Shown: in pieces, positions 44,691 through 57,568 of the stretch | How the letters are laid out: the number at the start of each line of letters is the position of its first letter | Position numbering within the stretch: position 1 is the stretch's first letter | The notes under the pieces: generated by a model | Told to the model about the DNA's origin: nothing | Database searches by the model: none | The model's input: only the letters and a program-made list of their open reading frames with translations | Position numbers and translations under genes: made by a program | Source of the DNA: Anastrepha obliqua | Lineage: Eukaryota > Arthropoda > Insecta > Diptera > Tephritidae | Reading direction: 5' to 3' | NCBI RefSeq assembly: GCF_027943255.1 | Contig: NC_072893.1 | Span: 42,802,001 to 42,866,000 of the forward strand | Length of the DNA: 64,000 nt

Positions 44691-47531
44691 AACCTGTTTG
44701 GTGGACTCCAGAAATCTCAGAACTTCGCAACCGAACTCGGAAACTCTTTAACCAATCTAAAATAACAGACGAATGGGAAGAATATCGACAATGTCTCAAA
44801 GACTTTAAGAAAGCTGTCAGAAGTGCAAAACGCACATCCTGGCGATCATACACTCAAGAATTAGAGAACACTTCAGAAGTAAGCAGGCTACGCAAGATTC
44901 TTGCATCAAACCCAGTCTCTCCCAGTTTTATCATGACTCAAGATGGAACTTGGACTACTTCAACTGACCACACTCTTAGAATACTTCTAGAATCTCACTT
45001 TCCAGGCTGTGTTGCCAACTTACCTGCACTTCCCAGTACTCTTCAGAGTAATTATGGGAATAGATCAGATCTAATCAGCTCTAATATGTAGCATCTCTAC
45101 AGCAATACTAAGCTTTAAAAAATTTAAATCACCAGGTCCTGACAACATCATTCCAGCAGAACTTCAAGAAGGACTGGAAATTCTACTGCCTTGGTTAACA
45201 AGGATCTTTAACAAGTGTTTAAATCTCTCTTACCTTCCGACAATTTGGAAGAAATCGAAGGTAGTATTCATTCCGAAAACGGGGAAGCCTTCACACTGCA
45301 AACCAAACGACTTCAGGCCCATTAGCCTAACCTCTTTTTGCTTAAAGGCTTTTGAAAAAGTCTTAGATGAGCAAATCAAAACCCAACTTGATACTAAGTT
45401 GATCTCTGAGGCACAACATGCCTACACTAAAGGGAAATCAACTGAAACGGCACTTCATTCACTGGTGCAAACAGTGGAAACTTCCCTTCACAATAAGGAG
45501 TACTCTCTTGTCGCATTTATGGACATAGAAGGTGCTTTTAATAATATTGAACCCAACGCTATTTTGTCTGAAATTGCCAAATTGGGTATTAATTACTCCA
45601 TCCGAAAGATGATCGAACAAATGCTCCAAAATAGAATAATCACTTCAGAGCTTGGGTTAAGCCGCATGAGAATGTACGCCGTCAAAGGCACTCCTCAAGG
45701 CGGAGTACTTTGACCCCTTCTCTGGAATCTCGCTGTAAACAGTTTGCTTCGAAATCTCGAAAAAGCAGGCTGCAAGGTTGTAGCTTATGCAGATGATATT
45801 GCTCTCTGCGTGTCAGGCAAACACCTGAATACCCTCACTGAGCTCATGCAACGCTCAATCAATATTCTGTCAAAATGGTGCACCGAATGCGGACTAAATG
45901 CGAATCCAGCCAAGACAGATCTTGTTCTCTTCAATAGGAAACAACAATCCCCTCCACTGCAAACAATAACCTTAAAATGGGAATCATTACTCCTATCTGA
46001 TTCAGCTAAATATCTAGGAGTTATTCTAGATAGGAAGTTGAGTTGGAAATTGAACATCGAAAACAGAGGTAAAAAAGCTTTCATAGCTCTTTATACTTGT
46101 AAGAAAGCTATAGGCAAAACCTGGGGTTTTTCACCTCGGATCATTTATTGGATATATACCTCGATCATCAAACCGATACTCTTCTACGGTGTGGTTGTAT
46201 GGTGGACAGCACTCGAAAAACGGTGTAGAGTAGCCACAATTGATCGAGTTCACAGAACAGCCTGCCTCCTGATAACAGGATGCTTAAGTACAACACCTAC
46301 TAAGGCTCTAAATACGTTGCTTCACTTGTTCCCTATCGATCTGGCTGACAAAGCAATTGCAGCGAAAGCAGCGACACGCATGAATGATATATCGAAATGG
46401 AATAAGTATCTTGGCCATTCGGCCATACTGAACAGGAACACTGTTATCTCTTTCGACATAGACTATCATGTAAGTCTTCCATCACCACCCTTGCTATTCT
46501 CTTGTTCACTCCCAACTAGGGAAGAATGGAAGACAATTCTAACCGAAATCGATGGCCCACTGATTATATATACAGATGGTTCAAAACAAGACGGTAAAGT
46601 GGGATTTGGAATCTTTTCCAAATCCCCTCACATCAATCTATCATTTAGATTACCCGACTACTGTAGCGTATTCCAAGCGGAAGTATGCGCTATCTGGTAT
46701 GCTGCGAAAACTCTCTTAGAAAATAGAATATCACTAGAGGATATCCGCTTTTTCACCGACAGTCAAGCGGCCGTTCGAGCACTCAGCTCCTCTTATACCC
46801 ACTCAGATGTGGTTCGATCCTGTCTCTTATCTCTTAACGAGATAAGTGTTCAGAATTCTGTCCAAGTTATCTGGATACCGGGTCACAGTGGATTCGAAGG
46901 CAACTGCAAAGCTGATGAGCTCGCAAGAGCTGGAGCTGCGCAATCAAATGTTAGTGACCTACCCACAATCCACATTCCGCTCTCAACATGTAAAATGCTC
47001 ATCGATCGAGAATTTCACAGCATTGCTGATCGGAGGTGGCGAGTGGAAACTACTTGCGTTACGACCAGACAAATCTGGCCATCCTACAATCTGAAACAGA
47101 CAAAAACCCTTATAAGTCTTTCAAAACACGAACTAAGGCATATAACATCTCTTATCACCGGCCACTGCCTTTTGGGCACTCACGCACGTCTGCTCGGGGT
47201 TCCTCAGAACGACCTGTGCAGATACTGCGAGGACGAAGATGAGGAAGTATCGAGCAGACATTTGCTGTGCAGTTGTCCGGGTCTAGCCAGAAGTCGACTC
47301 GCTCTTCTAGGCTCTCCAACAATTGACAATCTTTCAGTACTCTCGGACCTGAAAATCGAATCTCTCATCAAATTTTCGAAACGAATTAATATCTTTGATC
47401 AAAATCTACAATAAAAAATCTCAGTTAGGTGGGGAAATCATTTAAAATAATGAGCTCTAGGGCAACACAACGGACCCAACTTGCGGTCTATGTGGTACTC
47501 CGATGCGGGGTCACCCTTAAATCAACCAACC
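44690..47531 (+). mobile_element. I-superfamily LINE, best preserved in the window (5'-truncated)
   Basis: Starts within ORF2 upstream of the RT (HKPVWWTPEISELRNRTRKL near 44693, AKRTSWRSYTQELE near 44828) and runs through RT, RNase H and zinc knuckle to TAA at 47412-47414. A 3' UTR follows with GGCAACACAACGGACCC at 47461 and a TCAACCAACCAA tail at 47521. It is truncated at the 5' end, so endonuclease and ORF1 are absent. Only two lesions were found in about 2.7 kb of coding sequence, which makes it comparatively young. A DNA endonuclease domain would be needed for target-primed insertion by the intact parent. Confidence 0.88.
45087..47414 (+). pseudogene. LINE ORF2: RT, RNase H, zinc knuckle; one stop
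   Basis: After a frameshift near 45085 the frame stays open except for a TGA at 45711-45713. RT motifs: FKKFKSPGPDNIIPAEL near 45114, NDFRPISLTSF near 45306, VAFMDIEGAFNNIE near 45510 (first Asp), GTPQGGVL-stop-PLLWNL near 45690, and VVAYADDIALC near 45780 (catalytic ADD). RNase H: IIYTDGSKQDGKVGFG near 46564, VFQAEVCAI near 46670, FTDSQAAVRAL near 46753 and IWIPGHSGFEGN near 46870, with KADELARAG; all four acidic positions are present. The zinc knuckle CRYCEDEDEEVSSRHLLC-SC is near 47220. The TGA replaces what is usually a Ser codon (TCA), a single-base change. Confidence 0.9.
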
Positions 47532-47835
47532 AATTTAATAAAAAATAAAAAGTAGCTTTAAATTTTATAAAAAAATAAATAGATTAAATAAAAATTAAAA
47601 AATATTTTGAGTAAGAAAAAAAAATAAAAAAAATTAAAAACTAGATTGAATTTAAAATAAAAATAAAAAAATAATTTAATAAAAAATAAAAAGCAGCGTT
47701 AATGTAAAAGGAAAAATAAATAAATAAATTTAATAAAAAATAAAAAGCTGCTTGAAATTTTAATTATAAAAATAGAAAAATACATTTAATAAAAAATAAA
47801 AAGTAGCTGAGCATTTTATTAAAAAAACCTATTAA
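47532..47835. repeat. A-rich minisatellite, about 54-56 bp period
   Basis: Four clear openings of AATTTAATAAAAAATAAAAA followed by GYAGC or GCTGC words, at 47532, 47673, 47727 and about 47783. More degenerate units fill 47580-47670. It begins directly at the 3' tail of the LINE. Confidence 0.8.
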
Positions 47836-47924
47836 ATAAATTTCATAAAAAACACTTGACATGTCATTTTTGTTACCGTTCTCAAAAAAATAGGTGGTTC
47901 AAAAAGCAAACGCTATATGGCCCA

Positions 47925-48085
47925 CTCTGTACGAAGGAATTGAGTTCTATATGTGAGTTAGGATGCAAAGCACCTAAGAAAGTTAGGATGAAAGAAATAA
48001 AAACAAACTGAACCCAGACTTTTAAGTAGGATACTGTGGCGGACTCTATTTAACGCTTTCGAAAAATAATCAGTGAATATGACAT
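47925..48085 (-). pseudogene. CR1-like LINE reverse transcriptase scrap
   Basis: Minus strand from 48085: DVIFTDYFSKALNRV, RHSILLKSLGSV. This parallels VYTDFSRAFDRVSHTILL of the LINE at 15090-16450, including the first catalytic Asp. About 30-40 codons remain. Confidence 0.6.
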
Positions 48086-51000
48086 CGCATGTCGAGGCCG
48101 AAGGGCCCCCTAGTACATCCTTTTATATTTAATGCTTCTATGAAAAACGGTGACTTCTAGTAAAACAATCCATGTGAATTTATAGAAAGTTACCTTTATA
48201 AAAGAAATTTAGTTCCAACTTTAAAAATTCTTTTTTGCAATACAACCAAATCAAATTTCGATTACAGCACAAATGTCCTATAAAGATAAGTCATGGCAAA
48301 TATTTAGAATTTTCTTTATTTTCATGCAAAAATTAAAAACCTCTTCACTCGTATTTTTACTTAGCACTCGGCGCGTGTACTTTTTATTTATTTATTTATT
48401 TTTTTATTTTTTTCTTGCCCACCATTTCGTTTTTTCTTTTGAAATGTTACTACATAGGTTTCCTTTTTGCTTTAGTCAACCTTTGTTCAAATAGCTTTCT
48501 CTAGAATTTTTGAAAATAATTGTACTCACCGCACGTGCTTCAGTTCGCGTGCCAAAGTGGCTTAACCCCAAAAGGATGGCTGACCAAAACTGCAGTGATG
48601 CGACGCTATGAAGTGACATTTTGTGCAATATTTTATGAGTTTGATTGCAGCAGCAGAAGAAAATAACAAATAAAATTTCACTATGTCAACACACACAAAT
48701 CAATGTATTTATGCACGTAGATTAGTTTACGTCAATATATGTGTGTGTATGTATGTACAAAATAATACTGCCCGTAGCCAACACACACTAGATAAAATTT
48801 GGCACAATTTCCACTTTTTTTGTTACACAATTGTTGTTGTTAGCTGGCAACGAGTGTCCTTCGTCACACTCTTTGATTTCACTTGTTACAGTTGTTGTTG
48901 CTTGTTATTTCAAAAATACATTGTTAGCTGAAAACAACATAGAAATAAGTAAATGAAAGGATACCAAAATAAAAACAACAACAACACGCTGCCACTTTGA
49001 AACTGTCACAAACGCGCGCACTAGCACTTTTCAGTATGTGTGTGTGTGTATATAAATTCGCGTGCACGCGTGTATGTAGCGAAAGCAATAAGCCAAAGTC
49101 CTTTGTAGTAAGAAATGCTTTTGCCAGCGATGCAGCGCGCAACTAAAACGACTTGAATGAATGTTTGAAACAACTCTGCGCCTGAAAAAGCGCGCACACA
49201 CACACGCACACAAGTACGTAAGGCAGCCGGAGGACAGCACTTGAAATGGCGTTAAAGCGGCCAAAAGTGTTGATGAGAGGTGCAGGCGACACTGGCGCCT
49301 GATAGTCTGCTAGCTGCACTGCCTAATTGGCTGAATAACTGTGGCGCAACGAGTGCTAATGGCACTCAGCTGGATATTTGTTATTTTATTTATTAACGTG
49401 CAAGTCGATTAAATATTTATTTATCTTTTACTTTATTTCTTGCTTTTACTTTTCCAAGCTCCACTGTCCACCACTGTCACTTACTGTCCACCACTTAGTA
49501 CACTAGTCAAATCGTCTTTGAAGTACACTCAAGCATTCACACATAAGTTTTTATTCCCAATAGAAGCACCCGTTTCGCGCTGTGAAGTAAGTGAGTACCG
49601 CACGCGTTCGCTGCCCGTTTGGTTCTGCTGTGCCAGACATTGCGACGCTACTTTAAAAACCAATGCATATCCTTTCGTGATGCGTAGCCTTCATATGGCG
49701 GCGAATTCACGCCAAGCGCTTTGTTTGGCGGCGAATACAGCACCCGAAGTGCATAATTCGTGCCAGCTCGTACTGCTCTCAACTTCAGTTCGCATTCGCA
49801 GAACTCTCTCAAGGACATTTGCCGCTGTCAACTTGACAAATTTTACTCCGCTTTCTCATTTCTCTGCGACGCTGACTTTTCTGTTTTTGCCTACAGATTT
49901 TTTGATTTTGCTTTTTCGTGGTAATGCATCGCATGTTGCATGGTTTTGTTTTTGTGCGGCTTTTCTTACTTAACTTCAATTATTTGTTTTTGCTTGTTTT
50001 TTTTTTGTTTTTTGGTTTTTGTTTTTTGTTTTCTTTTTTTTTTGTTGTGTTTCTGCTAACATTCGTCGCTTTGATTACATTTGTTATTGTTGCATTCTTT
50101 ACATTTGGCACTGTCATCTCGTCGCTCAGCTGTTTTTTGGCCAAGCAGCGCGTAATATTTTTCAGCATTCCGCCATTTTCTGTGTGCTGCTTTTTCGCCA
50201 ACTGCTTAGTTGTAAGAGCCCAGAAGGAAATTTCGGCATGTAGGTATGTCGACTTTTGGAACGTATGAAAATGTTTGCGCGAAAGCATAAACCCCTACAA
50301 GGCGATGGTGTCATTTTTGTGCTCGTAGCTGTCAACCAATAGGAAACCGGTTCCATGGTAGCATTTGTCACAAAAGCACCGACTTTGAGTTGAGGAGTGC
50401 CCGTTAAGACATTCTTTTGTGCATTATCTACCTTGACATTTCAAAACGGAAAAGGAATGGGGGATATGGCCATATATAAAAATAGTCCCAAGGTCGGTAT
50501 GATTATTCACGACCAGAGCTTTCCGGCGGGCATACTTTATTTCTGAGTGCATGCATGCGTGTGCGTGCGTGTGGACTTCCTCATTTATAACAGTAATTTC
50601 GTGCATCTCCCTGCTGTTTTCTCCTCCCAAACCCCAAAATGCACTCTTCGCCTGTTTTTTTCTTTTTATCTTGTGCTTTGGTTTTTTTCTAATTTTTGTG
50701 CTTTGGTTTTTTTCTAATTTTTTGCTTTGACTTTCAAAATGCTATAAACTCATATGCGTGCTTTTACTTCACTGCCATTCATTAGTGTGAAATTTCATTT
50801 TCGCTCAGCTCAGCTCAGCCCAACCTAACTCTTTTTGCTGCCTTATGGTAACTCGAAATGTGCTGTCAACGGCAATGACATTAGCTTCGGGCATATTTCC
50901 TACACTAACTTTTCTCTGTCATACAAAAGAGTTGGACAAATTGAGAAATGTTTCAAAACCATGTGCTCACACACACGCATACACATGTACATATAGCAGA

Positions 51001-52084
51001 ATGCATATGATATTGCATATGAATGCTATAGTGACACAGACTGAAATTAAAATGAATAACCAAAAACAAAAAAAAAATAGGTAAAGAAAGTGTAAAGGAG
51101 AGTAAATTAAAAAGTAGAGCAGTAGCCAGTATGGACAAATGTAAAGTGCAATCTGTTTTATGGCAACCCAAAGGGGTATAATAATTGCAATTCCTAAAAC
51201 AATATTATTCATGGCCCTATTGCGTTAATAGTACTTTGCCAGCAGGCACAAGAAAATTTGATTACTTGCGCAGTGATTGCAGACTTCCTTTTGACTGGCA
51301 CTGCAGTCAATCCCCATAGTCGCTACTTAGGCTTCAAGGCAGCAGACGACTGATAGCAACAGGAAATCGAGGTAATTATTCCACACACACTCGGATTTGC
51401 TAAGTAAGAGCAGGGACAGCTACTGCGGCCTACCGACATAATAGGAGAATATATTGTATTATTTTACCTGCACAAATAGAAAAATTAGGCTATTCAAGTG
51501 CTATTTGCGAAAAATGGTTTGTTTACTTAGAAAACTCAAAGTTAATTTCTCATTGCGCTTCTCTAAGAAAAACGTACTTCATATTCCGCAAATTTCCATA
51601 TTTCAGCTTGTCTAATTTTTTCTGTTGGAAAGAAGAGATAAATTAATCTTTCGATAAATTAAATTTGTTATTAATTAAGAAACGAGGTTTCTATTTAGAG
51701 AAGGAAGGACTAAGCGAAAAAGAATTACCATAACTTCGCCACCTCTGTCTTGGTAAATCCGACCATTTGAAGTTCCAACGGCTTCGGCGACGGCCTTCGG
51801 TGATGTTCAAAGCTTCATAAATTTTCACAAAAGTTTCCTTCAAAATGTAACAAGTGGCATTTAATTGGATTTTGCCATAATTTACGTGTACCAGAAAATT
51901 GGGTCTTAATCGATGATATAATCAAAGGCTTGCCTTTGTTTATGGAGGGAAAAAACTTATCTTCCTATGCCTTCTTACCCTCATGAAGCCTCTTTTCTAG
52001 GGAAGAGAGATTTTTGAAACAACTTATCAACAACGGCCAAAGGTGATGTAGTTCTCAAAACAATAATCTGGTAAAACATAAAAG
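48086..52084. other. 4 kb spacer, mostly unique, no gene recognised
   Basis: (TG)n at 49035-49049, (CA)n near 49196-49209, and T-rich runs at 49998-50045. 49540-49870 is GC-richer with long open frames, the longest being 177 codons at 49440-49973; its peptide lacks domains and has biased composition. A TATATAAA at 49049 and an Inr-like TTCAGTT at 49784 were seen without a coherent promoter. This is the likeliest host regulatory DNA in the window, but unsupported. Confidence 0.4.
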
Positions 52085-52570
52085 TATTTGAAAATAAAAA
52101 TAAAATAGTATATCGAAAAATATAAAAAAAAGATCAAATAAAATAAATAATGAATTATATTATATTAAATGAAATAAATAAAAACAAAAAGATAAAAAAA
52201 TAATATAAAATAGAAAAATGAAAAACAAAAAATAAAACAAATAAACTAAATAAGTAAAACTAAAATTCAAAATTAATTAAGTCATAGATTAAAAAAATAA
52301 AAAAAAATAATAAATGAATAAAGATAACAAATAACAAATAAAATTGAATAAAGCAAAATCAAATAAAATAAATTCCGAAAAAAATGAAATAAAATTTGGT
52401 TAAGAACTACTCATAAAATCCAAACAAATAAACGAAATAAGTATAACTAAAAATTACATAAATCACAACTAAGGAATAAATAATAGACAAAAAAAAACGC
52501 AAATGAAATAAAACAAACAAATATGAAATATGATAAAATCAAATAAATCTAAATAAAATAAAATATTGTA
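52085..52570. repeat. low-complexity A/AT-rich tract
   Basis: Nearly 500 bp of AAATAAA, AAAATAA and AAATGAA words with almost no G or C. No fixed period seen. Confidence 0.85.
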
Positions 52571-52589
52571 TGTATATACTCGTACAATA

Positions 52590-52890
52590 TACATTGACTA
52601 GTATTCAGAATTCAAAGGGAACGTAGGTTCGAATCTCGGCGAAAGACGAAAATAAAGAAAATGTTTTTTCTAATAGCGGTCACCCTTCGGAAGGCAATGG
52701 CAAACCTCCGGGTGCATTTCCGCCATTAAGAAGCTCCTCATAAAAAAAATAATATCTGCCGTTCGAAGTCGGTTTGAAACCGTAGGTCCCTCCATTTGTG
52801 GAACAACATCAAGACGCACGCCACGAATAGGAGAAGAAGCTCGTCCAAACACCCAAAAAGGCTGTACAATGGTCATACAATTATATATAT
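52590..52890 (+). mobile_element. tRNA-derived SINE, copy 2 (degraded head)
   Basis: Plus-strand copy of the SINE at 9590-9916. The B box GGTTCGAATCTC is at 52626-52637; the A box region is not recognisable. The body shares GGCAAACCTCCGGG, AAGAAGCTCCTCATAA, GTAGGTCCCTCCATTTGTGG and ACATCAAGACGCACGCCA with copy 1. It ends in CACCCAAAAAGGCTGTACA and a (TA)n tail at about 52881-52895, into which the next element inserted. Confidence 0.8.
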
Positions 52891-52895
52891 ATATA

Positions 52896-53825
52896 AAGGG
52901 TGATTTTTTAAGAGCTATAGGAAAGTTTTTCAAAAAAACACACGTAAAATTCAGAAAAATGCATGACATTTTTAGTTAAGGCCCATATAATTTAATGTTT
53001 AAAGATTATTTCATGCAAATGTTGACCGCGACTGCGCTTCAAATGGTCCATCCGCTTAGCCCAATTTTCGCATACTCTTTCTAATGTTTCGGCCGGTATA
53101 TCACATATAAATGCTTTAATGTTGTCTTCCAATGCGTTAATTGAAGCGGGCTTGTCTGAATAGACATGAGCTTTAACATAGCCCCACAAAAAATAATCTA
53201 AAGGCGTTATATCGCACGATCTGGGTGGCCAATTGACAGGTCCCGAACGTGAAATAAAATGTTCACCGAACTCGCCTCTCAACAAGTCCATTGTTACGCG
53301 TGCTGTGTGGCATGTGGCACCATCTTGCTGAAACCACATGTCATGCAAGTCAAGCTCTTGCATTTTGGGCAAAAAAAAGTTGGATACCATTTCACGGTAG
53401 CGTTCACCATTCACAGTTACGTTATGGTTCGCAGCATCTTTGAAGAAGTACGGTCCAATGATACCTCCAGCCCATAAACCGCACCAAACTGTGACCTTTT
53501 CTGAATACATTGGTAGCTCTTGCAATTCTTCTGGCTGATCTTCACTCCAAAATCGACAATTCCGCTTATTTACGTACCCATTGATCCAAAAAGAGCTTCG
53601 TCGCTGAACACAATTTTTCGATAAAAAATTAGATCATAAACTTTGTTAACTGAACACGCATTTTTATAATAAAATTCAATGATTTGTAAGCGTTGTTCGT
53701 TTGTAAGACGATTCATGGTTAAATTATAGACCAAACTGAAGATGTTTGACAGTGAAACAAAACACGAAGCGTCAGCTGTTTAAACCAACTGTTAAAAAAG
53801 ATAATAGCGAAGAAATCACCCGTTT
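52896..53825 (-). mobile_element. DD41D mariner, well-kept catalytic half
   Basis: Ends read AAGGGTGATTTTTTAAGAGC at 52896 and, inward from the right, a GGGTGATTTCTTCGCTATT word near 53820; TA flanks are plausible. Transposase on the minus strand from ATG 53716: MNRLTNEQRLQIIEFYYKN, then a jump near 53650 to YRKIVFSDEALF, which deletes the DNA-binding region. A 1 bp loss follows near 53590. The frame 53525-52992 (177 codons) is open: EKVTVWCGLWAGGIIGPYFF, MWFQQDGATCHTARV, and CDITPLDYFLWGYVKAHVY. The aspartates are 41 apart, and it ends GQHLHEIIFKH. Inactive, but all three catalytic acids survive. Confidence 0.88.
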
Positions 53826-54249
53826 TAAGGAGTTGCCAGAATTCGTATTTGGGTCTATGCATAATATGCCCGAAATATGGGGTTTTTCGACCTTTTATTG
53901 TTGTATAAATTTACGTAGAATGTCTGCGTTGCCCAAAATAGTCTTAGCATTATTCAATGCCATCACATTTCAAGAGCCTTCAACTTATACATAGATGTAA
54001 CTGTCAGTGTCCAAGACTCTGCATACTTTGAACCTTGTGAAATAAGAAGAAAAACCACAATTTCTGAATCAAATTTGTTTAATGAAATTTCGGGCTCCTA
54101 TTTTGTCAAAATTTATACACAACACCTTTCAAAACTAATAATAGGTTTTTGTTGTTTAATACTTATCAGGAAATAAGTTTTCGTCCTTTCTTAGTCAAAG
54201 TTGCGAATTATTGAAACAGTTGAGTAATACATGATATTATGTGAAGTAT
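53826..54249. other. spacer
   Basis: No recognisable gene or repeat. Confidence 0.5.
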
Positions 54250-55125
54250 AGAAGCTACAACTTGACTCCATCTTTCAGGCAGCATACAGATTCCTCTGAC
54301 GAAAAATTCGTGTTCTTTTGACATGATCCATTCATTTAGCCAGTTTGCGATGCTCTCGTAACAAGTGCAGAAGTGATTGGAGCAGATGGTAGTTCGAAGG
54401 GGTAATGTGTGAGGAATACGGCGGGTGGGGCCAGATTTCCCAATTCAGTCCCTCTAAATATTTCTGGATCGATTTAGCAACGTGTGGCCTGGTGTTGTCA
54501 TGCAGCAAAATCAGTTTGTCATATCTATCGTCCCATTCCGGTCGCTTTTCTTTGAGAGCTCAATTCAAACGCATTGGCTGCTGTCGGTAACGATCGCCAG
54601 TGATGGTTTCGGATGGTTTAAGAAGTTCATAATAGATGATACCCTTCTGATTCCACCAAATGCACAACATAATCTTTGAAGCATGAATATTTTTTTTCGT
54701 TGTCCATGGACATGATTCACTTGGCAGGCTCCAACTTTTGTGACGCTTAGGGTTATCATAATGGATTATTTCATCCAATGCAGAAAATCTTTACTTTTCT
54801 GTCGTTCAAGAAGGGCCTCAACGTCACCAAACGTCTCTCGATGTGCCTCTGTTTTAATTGATGTGGCACCCACTTACATACTTTCTACCGACGGTTGATC
54901 TATCAACATCCAACTCTTAAGACATATTATCAAGGGTTCGACATGCATCTTTGTCCAATAAATGTTGAGTATCTTTTGAGTTGAGAATTTTTCTAGTGCC
55001 CCTTCAGGATTTTTATCCCTCACGTCGAACTTGCCACTTTGGAAGCGCCGAAACCACTCCTTACAAGTTGTAATTGATGGAGCGTGATTACCGTAACTGT
55101 AGGTCAATACACGACACCTTTCACT
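54250..55125 (-). mobile_element. mauritiana-type mariner remnant, third Asp mutated
   Basis: Minus strand, in order: YGNHAPSITTCKEWFRRFQ near 55100, SGKFDVRDKN, VGATSIKTEAHRE near 54870, HYDNPKRHKSW near 54760, and SKIMLCIWWNQKGIIYYELL near 54680. LLHDNTRPHVAKSIQKYL is near 54510 and YSSHITPSNYHLL near 54415; the residue 35 positions after the second Asp is Asn instead of Asp. The C-terminus (EHEFFVRGICMLPERW) is near 54290. Multiple shifts. Terminal repeats not found, so borders are approximate. Confidence 0.8.
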
Positions 55126-57568
55126 ATCAGCCCTAAGTAGTGGGATGCCAACCTGCGTGGAACAACGCCTTCCTACTGCTTGGAGCGCCATCTGTGTGTC
55201 ACATTTTGCTACCAGAAGGATCACACAGATGGTTGAAGATTTCGCTAAAGTGGGGTGTCTGCGCAATTACAGCGGCTGCCCTCTGCCTCTTACTGGCGCC
55301 ACTGATGCAATATGTAACTGTGTGTTTTGCAGCCGCAATGCAAATAATGCGCAAGACCTCATATATACATCTTCAAATCACCGGTATACATATGTAGTAC
55401 TAGAGCGACACAAAAATAGTATCAGCAGCGACACCTCCTTTACGAGGGTGGAAACTTATTCCCATACACAACTTTTAATTTTTTTTATTTTAGCAAAAAC
55501 TTTATTTTGACCAAACCTTTGAGGTAACACTTTAAAGGGAAAAGTGTAGTGGATTTTCGATTAGTAAATTTAAACATTAATTATTAACATAGGACCGTGT
55601 ATTTTTTTTAATGAAAAGTAACATATTTATTCAATCCCTCGCTTATTACAAAAACTATAATTTCTAAATACTCTAACGAGTTCAGGAGATGCACAAGTAT
55701 TGCTTACCCATTTTGCTTATTGATTTAGTTTGGAGAAAAAGCAATACATTATATTCTCGGTAGATGGCTGATCAATATCTCGTAAAGTATCGATCAAACA
55801 GTTCAAAGTTTATGCTTGTTATCAAGGTGGCATTTCACACAAAAAAATTGTTGTGCAGTTTTTCTTTTCTCCAAACTAAATTCTGCCAATATAATATTTC
55901 AAATTTGCACTAATTGGAGTGTGCGCAATATTCAATCAAACCCAAGAAGCCTCGAGAGAAATGCATAAATGAATGGTGTACCATAGCTACTAAGTAGAAA
56001 TACGCATTACTTCTCTTTCATCTTTCTTCCGATAAAAATTAAAATGTGCGAAAAACGTTACGTTATAATTTGGTACGTTACGCTTTTAAATTTTTAGTTT
56101 AGTAACTCTGAGTAAGCCATTATGCTGGGGTGAGCGAACTTCTTATAGTCTGGCTGCCACATAAATCGAATTAGTTCTAGATCAACCCTGAAAGAAACGC
56201 TCAGAAGCGCTGGAAAATTGAATTCATGGCTATGAAGTTGAATAGCTTGAACTCCATATCCGTTAACATATACATAAGTATGTTCTTAATGCCCATTTCT
56301 GGCAAAAAGCAAAAAAAAAAATAAAAACACTGAAACGAAAATATTTCTGCAACAACAAACAATAGCGTTAAGAACACTATAATATGCAGACTACACAAAG
56401 AAACAAAGGAATACCACAAGTTGAGTTAAAGAAATCGGCAGCAGCTGTAGGGGAGCTAAGGCAATGAATGCATGAAAATGTTACGTATACGCAGTGAAGC
56501 ACCATACACCATTAAGAAATGCACTAAAGAGGGCTTCAACACATTTTTCTCGATGCAGCAAGTTGATACAGTCACAACAAAACAAACAAAAGTAACGACA
56601 GCATTCATCGTGAAATAACCAGCGTGCTGAGTTGACGGCGCGCTAGCAATGCAGTAAAGAGGAGAAGAAATTCTGGTGAAGCCAGTGAAGAGGCTTCAAA
56701 TGGGAGAAAAAAAATCAAATATACTACAAGCGTGTAAGCATAATCACAGAAAGTGTACTAGCACGCAAAACATTCATATGCTTCTGCTATTCTATACATA
56801 CATATTTCCGCACGTAAAGCTTGTGAATGGGTAAATGTCTCAATGGCGTGATCAGTACAAAAGCGTATGCACTACGCTTAATAGTATTTCCGGGTGGCCA
56901 GTAAAATGCGTACGACTATACGGAATACGTACCTTATGTCCACATGCGTACATTCTGGAAAATATAGAAGGTTTGCAGTGATTGTTCACAAGGTTTGATT
57001 GTACTAAGGTATGCACTAAGGTCTCCCCTGGATATTACGAGCGGGAATATGTTTAAGCGCTCTTTTCTTATTACGACGATTTAGAATGTATGAAGCGGTA
57101 TGATTTGGAGACATTCGCTAGGAATTTCCAGTCTTTTAAATTTAAATATCCTCAAGAAGACTGGCACTGGCATCACTGCCATCCAGAGAATACGTTGGAT
57201 GGTGAAAAGCAAGAAGAAAATCAGGCCTCGCGAATTCTAATATAGGTGGAATGCAAAGGGTTGCAAATTTGATCAGGGATTTTTGATGGAATACCGATTA
57301 TGAAATAAATATTAATACGCTGGTTGAGGAGCAGATTGCCATAATACAAATCTGGACATAATTATATGACTAAAATTATGCGCAAAATGATTGCCGGCAG
57401 GTGCAGGTGATTGCCGGTGTAAGAAGATGCACATGGTCATCCACAGAGGAGCACGAGAACAAAATTGATTACGTTGCGATAGATAGAGGGTCAATGTTTT
57501 TATTATACGATACGAGAACCTCACATTGAATTGGATTGCTATGTAGTCGCACACATCTCTTTTTTCAG
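55126..57568. other. spacer, no firm gene
   Basis: Includes an 11 bp inverted repeat CCATCTGTGTG/CACACAGATGG at 55188-55232. A minor open stretch near 57060-57240 (RYDLETFARNFQSFKF, then EDWHWHHCHPENTLDG) is protein-like but unrecognised. Confidence 0.4.

Noticed and set aside
49049..49056. TATATAAA as a promoter TATA box
   Set aside because: It lies at the end of a TG/TA microsatellite and no initiator or exon is found downstream.
49784..49818. Inr plus DPE-like core promoter
   Set aside because: TCAGTT and GGACAT are present but the downstream element is at +27 rather than +28 from the presumed start, and no transcript evidence or exon follows.
49440..49973. 177-codon open frame
   Set aside because: No domain, signal or splice context. 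Composition is biased and no homologous motif is recognised. Kept only as a remark on the spacer.
55188..55232. 11 bp inverted repeat with 23 nt loop
   Set aside because: Too short and isolated to support a structured RNA or element terminus.
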